This document shows, piece after piece, positions 7,776 to 11,136 of a stretch of DNA of 11,136 nt. The translations under genes were made by a program, and so were the position numbers. Position 1 is the first letter of the stretch. Each line of letters starts with the position of its first letter. Under the pieces are notes generated by a model. That model saw nothing but the letters and a program-made list of their open reading frames with translations. It had not been told where the DNA came from and did not search any database. Source of the DNA: JAYKHL01 sp035284865 (GTDB lineage: Bacteria > Cyanobacteriota > Sericytochromatia > S15B-MN24 > JAQBPE01); NCBI GenBank assembly GCA_035284865.1, contig JAYKHL010000047.1, positions 1-11,136 of the forward strand, written 5' to 3'.

Positions 7776-8984
7776 TCAGCGCCGCCCGGACCGCCGCGCC
7801 ATGTTGCCGCGCAGGAGGGACTTCGCGCGCTCGAGCTGGGTGTCCTTCAGCTTCTTGAGCTCCGCCGGGTCCGGGTTGCCCTGCTTGTCGAGCTTCAGCT
7901 TGGGCAGTTCCACGACGACGTCGGGGATGACGCCCTTTTTGTTGATGTCGTGCCCGTGCGAGGTGAGGTACTTCTGCGTGGTGATGGCCACCCCGGACCC
8001 GTCCGACAGCGAGTGGACCGTCTGCACCAGCCCCTTGCCGAAGGTCTTGGTGCCGATGAGCGTGGCCCGCTTGGTGTCCTGCAACGCGCCGGCGAGGATC
8101 TCCGAGGCGCTGGCGCTGCCCCCGTCGACCAGCACGACCACCGGCTGGTCGGCATCCACCACGGGGCGCCCGTTCGCCTTGAGGCTCTGCTTGACCCCGT
8201 TGCGGTCGACCAGCTGGACGATCGGACCGGAGGGGATGAACATCGAGCCGATGTCCACCGCGTTGGGCAGCAGGCCGCCCGGGTTGCCCCGCAGGTCCAG
8301 GATGATGCCATCCTTCTTCTTGAAGCGCTCCAGGGCCTGCTTCACCTCCGTGCCGGCCTCGTTGCTCATGAAGGTGGAGAGCCGGATGTAGCCGATGTTG
8401 CCCTCCATCTCCTCGACCTTCACGGCCTTGGTGACGATGTTGTCGCGGACGATGGGCACCTTCTTGGTGGCCGAGGCCCCCGCGTGCTTGATCGTGAGCG
8501 TCACCTTGGTGCCGCGCTGGCCGCGGATGAGCGAGACCGCCTCGGCCTCAGCCATGTGATGCGTGGCCTTCCCGTCGATCTCGACGATGTGGTCCCCCGC
8601 CTTGAGGCCCGCCCGGAAGGCCGGCGTGCCCTCCATCGGCGCGATGACGGTCAGCTTGCCGTCCTTGATGCCAATCTGGATGCCGATGCCCCCGAAGGAG
8701 CCCTGGCGCTCATCTTGCATGCTCTGGAACGCCTTGGGGTCCATGAAGCGCGTGTAGGGATCATCGAGCGCGCCCAGCATCCCGCGGATGGCCCCGTACA
8801 CCAGGTCCGTGTCCTTGATGTTCTGCTCGACGTACTCGCTCTTGAGGAGGTCGTAAACCTGCAAGAAGGTGGCGAAGCTGGCCGACTCGGCGCGCACCTT
8901 GAGCGGCGTGGTGGCCACCCCAAGCCCGTAGGACCCGAGCATCAGGGCGCCCACGAGGGCGTAGCTGGCCAACTTCTCTCTCAT
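7776..8984 (-). CDS. Carboxy-terminal processing protease, S41 family, with PDZ domain (CtpA type)
   Basis: S41 CTPs are serine proteases with a Ser/Lys dyad. They act outside the cytoplasmic membrane on C-terminal tails, often controlling peptidoglycan hydrolases or processing envelope proteins. The 402 residues comprise an N-terminal membrane/signal segment (about 6-24), a helical region with DDPYTRFMDP (74-83), and a PDZ domain (about 97-180) with GIGIQI and AGLKAGDHIVEIDG (125-138). The catalytic domain has GYIRLSTF (198-205), ILDLRGNPGGLL (228-239), the nucleophile region GGSASASEILAGAL (288-301, Ser292) and GTKTFGKGLVQ (311-321, Lys317), 25 residues apart as in plant D1 protease. The start at ATG 8984 has AAGGA eight bases upstream. 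It lies downstream of an M23 peptidase gene, the kind of enzyme this family often controls, and has its own candidate promoter. Confidence 0.95.
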   Translation of the reverse strand: MREKLASYALVGALMLGSYGLGVATTPLKVRAESASFATFLQVYDLLKSEYVEQNIKDTDLVYGAIRGMLGALDDPYTRFMDPKAFQSMQDERQGSFGGIGIQIGIKDGKLTVIAPMEGTPAFRAGLKAGDHIVEIDGKATHHMAEAEAVSLIRGQRGTKVTLTIKHAGASATKKVPIVRDNIVTKAVKVEEMEGNIGYIRLSTFMSNEAGTEVKQALERFKKKDGIILDLRGNPGGLLPNAVDIGSMFIPSGPIVQLVDRNGVKQSLKANGRPVVDADQPVVVLVDGGSASASEILAGALQDTKRATLIGTKTFGKGLVQTVHSLSDGSGVAITTQKYLTSHGHDINKKGVIPDVVVELPKLKLDKQGNPDPAELKKLKDTQLERAKSLLRGNMARRSGRR

Positions 8985-9021
8985 CACGGGGGTCCTTCTG
9001 GGTCGCGCAGTCACGCGTGGT

Positions 9022-9050
9022 GATATACCGCCCGGCCGGTGCGGTGTAAC
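9022..9050 (-). promoter_or_regulatory. Candidate promoter of the S41 protease gene
   Basis: On the minus strand GTTACA (9050-9045) and TATATC (9027-9022) are separated by 17 bases, four of six matches each to the consensus. The AT-rich -10 box stands out. The start would be near 9015, giving a leader of about 30 bases. The flanking direct repeat of the palindromic element ends three bases beyond the -35. Confidence 0.5.
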
Positions 9051-9052
9051 GC

Positions 9053-9066
9053 CGGGAAACGTGGCC
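9053..9066. repeat. Left 14-bp direct repeat flanking the palindromic element
   Basis: CGGGAAACGTGGCC matches 9226-9239 with one mismatch and directly abuts the terminal inverted repeat at 9067. It resembles a target-site duplication. Confidence 0.75.
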
Positions 9067-9225
9067 TGATTCCGCGATAGCCCCTCATCCGGCCTGCGGG
9101 CACCCTCTCCCTGGGGGAGAGGGAAGCGAACTCCGGTTTCCCCCAAAGGGTGCGGACGGTTTCCACTCCCTTCTCCCACGGGGAGAAGGTCCGCGTCAGC
9201 GGAGATGAGGGGCCATGCGGAATCA
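9067..9225. mobile_element. MITE/REP-like palindromic element, 159 bp, non-coding
   Basis: Perfect 9-bp terminal inverted repeats, TGATTCCGC (9067-9075) and GCGGAATCA (9217-9225), enclose a second pair, CCCCTCAT (9081-9088) and ATGAGGGG (9205-9212). Inside are hairpins CCCTCTCCC/GGGAGAGGG (9103-9111 with 9115-9123), CCTTCTCCC/GGGAGAAGG (9169-9177 with 9181-9189) and TCCGC/GCGGA (9190-9194 with 9199-9203). It has no credible gene. Fourteen-base direct repeats abut both ends. The left part is homologous to 2628-2677 inside thrC. Its general look is that of dispersed palindromic families in GC-rich genomes; assignment to a named family cannot be made here. The element fills most of the 285-base gap between the M23 and S41 genes. 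Confidence 0.82.
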
Positions 9226-9239
9226 CGGGAAACGAGGCC
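9226..9239. repeat. Right 14-bp direct repeat flanking the palindromic element
   Basis: CGGGAAACGAGGCC is the partner of 9053-9066, with one mismatch (A for T at the tenth base), and starts at the base after the terminal inverted repeat. Confidence 0.75.
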
Positions 9240-9285
9240 CAGCATACCGCGGACGCCGGCCGGTGGCCAGAAGCAAGCGTTGGCC

Positions 9286-10485
9286 TCAGCGCACGTAGGC
9301 GGCCGGGTTCACGGCCGCGCCGTTGCTGCGGATCTCGAAGTGCAGGTGGGGGCCTGTGCTCATGCCCGTCGACCCGACGTAGGCGATGACCTGCCCCTTC
9401 CGCACCCGCGCGCCGGCGCTGACGACGTAGCTGGAGGCATGCCCGTACAGCGTGGTCAGCTCCTTGCCGTGGTCGATGATGACCACCTTGCCGTAGCCGC
9501 CGTACCAGCCGGCGTAGATGACCTCCCCGCTGTCCGAGGCGTAGATGGGCGCGCCAGAAGGCGCCCCGAAGTCGATCCCGTGGTGCGAGACGTAGCGGCC
9601 CAGGATCGGGTGCAGCCGCTGGCCGAAGGGCGACGTGATCACGCCCGCCACCGGCCACATGAACCGCCCGGTGCCGATGAAGGGGCGCACGTAGCGGGGG
9701 TTCCGTCGCGCGGCCTGCTCCTGGGCCCGTCGCTGGGCGATGATGCGCTGGATCATCGCCGCGATCGAGGCGTTGTCGGCCTCGAGCTGGGCCACCACCT
9801 GCTCGGCGGCCTGGCGCTCGGACTTGATCCGCGAGACGAGGGTCTGCTGGCTGCCAGCCAGCCCCGTGAGGTGGGCCTTCTGGCTGTCGATGACCTCCGT
9901 GACCCGCGCGATGTTGTGGCGCTGCTGGGCGAACTGGCGTTGCTGCTGCTGGATGACCTGCCGGCTCCGGTTGAGGTCGTCGAGCATCGAGGCGTCATAC
10001 TCGCTGATGCGCTTGAAGTAGTGGTACCGCGTCAGGAAGGTGGTCATGTCGGGCGAGGTGAGCAGGGCCTCCCAGCCGTCGAGCGCCCGGTTCTTGTAGA
10101 TGGCCCGCAGCCGTGCGCCCGCGGCCTCCCGCTGGCGGCGGAAGCGCCCCTGGGCCTGCTGAAGCTGGCTGGCCGTCTGGCTCAGGCGGTGCTCCGCCCG
10201 GCGCAGCCGGAACTGGCTGTCTTGCAGCTCCGTCTGGGTCTGCTCCAGCCGCTGCTGCACGATGGTGAGCTCGCGAACCGCATGGTGCTCCTGCACCTTC
10301 AGCCGCTCCAGGCGGCGCCGGTTCTGGGCAAGCCGCTCGTTGATGAGGCGCTGCTGCCGCTGCAGGTCGCTTTCCCGCGCCTTGAGCGAGCGGGCCTCGC
10401 CCGGGGGCGCCGGCAGGCCCGGCACGGCCGTCGCCACCAGGAAGACGAGCCCGAGCCTCAACCACCTTGCCTTCGCGTCACGCAT
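9286..10485 (-). CDS. EnvC-like murein hydrolase: coiled coil plus M23 (LytM) peptidase domain
   Basis: M23 proteins cleave peptide cross-links of peptidoglycan; EnvC/NlpD-type relatives with lost metal ligands instead activate amidases. The 399 residues start with a signal peptide (about 1-31). Two long Gln/Arg-rich coiled coils (about 34-125 and 165-260) are separated by a segment containing AIYKNRALDGWEALL (128-142). The M23 domain (about 275-399) includes SPFGQRLHPILG (285-296), HHGIDFGAP (301-309), YGHAS (347-351) and GPHLHFEI (378-385). Zinc ligands H301, D305 and H382 and catalytic H348 and H380 are all present, so the domain is probably an active endopeptidase rather than an EnvC-type activator. 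ATG 10485 overlaps the end of uvrC by eight bases, with GAGG six bases upstream, so translation is likely coupled to uvrC. Confidence 0.95.
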   Translation of the reverse strand: MRDAKARWLRLGLVFLVATAVPGLPAPPGEARSLKARESDLQRQQRLINERLAQNRRRLERLKVQEHHAVRELTIVQQRLEQTQTELQDSQFRLRRAEHRLSQTASQLQQAQGRFRRQREAAGARLRAIYKNRALDGWEALLTSPDMTTFLTRYHYFKRISEYDASMLDDLNRSRQVIQQQQRQFAQQRHNIARVTEVIDSQKAHLTGLAGSQQTLVSRIKSERQAAEQVVAQLEADNASIAAMIQRIIAQRRAQEQAARRNPRYVRPFIGTGRFMWPVAGVITSPFGQRLHPILGRYVSHHGIDFGAPSGAPIYASDSGEVIYAGWYGGYGKVVIIDHGKELTTLYGHASSYVVSAGARVRKGQVIAYVGSTGMSTGPHLHFEIRSNGAAVNPAAYVR

Positions 10486-11136
10486 GCAGGGCCTCGTACA
10501 AAGCCACGGCCACCCGCGCGGGCAGCCCGGCCTGGGCGACCAGCTCCTCCCGGGTCAGCGCCCGCATGGCGGCCACGGAGCCAAACCGCTTGAGCACGGC
10601 CTTCTTGCGCACCGGCCCGAGGCCCTCGACCGCATCGAGCACCGAGGCCACCATCCGCTTGCCTCGCAGCTGGCGCTGAAAGGTCACCGCAAAGCGGTGG
10701 GCTTCGTCGCGAACCTGCTGCACCAGGTGCAGCGACGCGGAGCCGGGCGGGAGCCGCCGCGAGGTCCAGGGCTGGCTGGCGTCCGCGTGCGGCAAGAACA
10801 GCTCCTCTTCTCGCTTGGCGAGCCCCACGATGGGGGGGCAGGCGGCGCCCGCGGCCTCGAGCCCCTGCAGGGCTGCGTTGAGCTGCCCCTTGCCGCCGTC
10901 GATGATGACGAGGTCGGGCCAGGGCCAGTCGCCCTCCAGGCTCCGTCGGAAGCGCCGGGCGACGATCTCCCGCATCGAGGCGAAGTCGTCGTTGTCGTGC
11001 ACGGTCTTCAGCTTGAAGCGCCGGTAGGCGTCCTTGGCGGGCCGGCCGTCGACGAAGACCACCATCGAGGCGACGATGTCCGTGCCCCCGAGGTGCGAGA
11101 TGTCGAAGCACTCGATGCGTCGGGGGACCGCAGCAA
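10478..11136 (-). CDS. uvrC: UvrABC excision nuclease subunit C, C-terminal part (5' truncated by window edge)
   Basis: UvrC makes the incisions on both sides of a lesion in nucleotide excision repair. The visible frame runs unbroken from the window edge (codons from 11134) for 218 residues, upstream of any internal Met. It opens with RRIECFDISHLGGTDIVASM, the start of the C-terminal RNase H-like endonuclease domain. It continues with YRRFKLKTV, then DLVIIDGGKGQL and VRDEAHRFAVTFQR, which hold the conserved acids and His of the 5' incision site. The end (VLDAVEGLGPVRKKAVLKRF and LVAQAGLPARVA) is the tandem helix-hairpin-helix DNA-binding domain, complete to the stop. The N-terminal GIY-YIG nuclease and UVR domains lie outside the window. 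The first gene of the visible leftward series, it overlaps the M23 gene by eight bases. Confidence 0.97.
   Translation of the reverse strand, partial: AAVPRRIECFDISHLGGTDIVASMVVFVDGRPAKDAYRRFKLKTVHDNDDFASMREIVARRFRRSLEGDWPWPDLVIIDGGKGQLNAALQGLEAAGAACPPIVGLAKREEELFLPHADASQPWTSRRLPPGSASLHLVQQVRDEAHRFAVTFQRQLRGKRMVASVLDAVEGLGPVRKKAVLKRFGSVAAMRALTREELVAQAGLPARVAVALYEALHA

Noticed and set aside
9011..9658. Minus-strand open frame through the palindromic element, with peptide LSPRERVPAGRMRG
   Set aside because: The peptide is just a translation of the repeat, and a similar one can be read in the thrC copy. There is no RBS, and the rest overlaps the M23 gene out of frame.

Overview
This is a very GC-rich bacterial chromosome segment made of housekeeping and cell-envelope genes, with no RNA genes, CRISPR array, transposase or phage genes seen. 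The phylum cannot be fixed from the sequence. MutS2, a DUF881 protein and a short-form threonine synthase together would suit a GC-rich, probably uncultured lineage on the Firmicutes/Actinobacteria/Cyanobacteria-relative side, but that is a low-confidence guess. A lipobox protein, a FecR-domain protein and an M23 peptidase show an elaborate envelope.

Layout: the left third reads rightward. It starts with the C-terminal half of mutS2 (1-1161, cut by the window edge). A small promoter region follows, then a two-gene threonine unit, hom (1266-2603) and thrC (2600-3898), which overlap by 4 bases. The rest reads leftward and converges on thrC. From right to left it holds uvrC (5' end cut by the window edge), an EnvC-like M23 peptidase, a repeat-bearing intergenic region, a CtpA-type S41 protease, a FecR-domain protein, an unknown lipoprotein, a DUF881 protein, ruvC and ruvA. 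Candidate promoters can be read in front of hom, ctpA, fecR and ruvC. The ruvC promoter is close to consensus and would give an essentially leaderless mRNA.

Functionally the leftward genes mix DNA repair (uvrC, ruvC, ruvA; mutS2 lies on the other strand) with peptidoglycan and envelope work (M23 peptidase, S41 protease, FecR protein, lipoprotein, DUF881 protein). hom and thrC give steps on the path from aspartate to threonine; homoserine kinase (thrB) is not in the window.

The most interesting structure is a palindromic repeat family present twice. One apparently complete copy (9067-9225) between envC and ctpA has 9-bp perfect terminal inverted repeats, internal hairpins, and abutting 14-bp near-perfect direct repeats that look like a target-site duplication. 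A half copy (2628-2677) lies inside the 5' end of thrC and runs into tandem 24-bp and 54-bp repeats. All of this is in frame and, because no usable start codon exists downstream, at least part of it must be translated as an N-terminal extension of threonine synthase.
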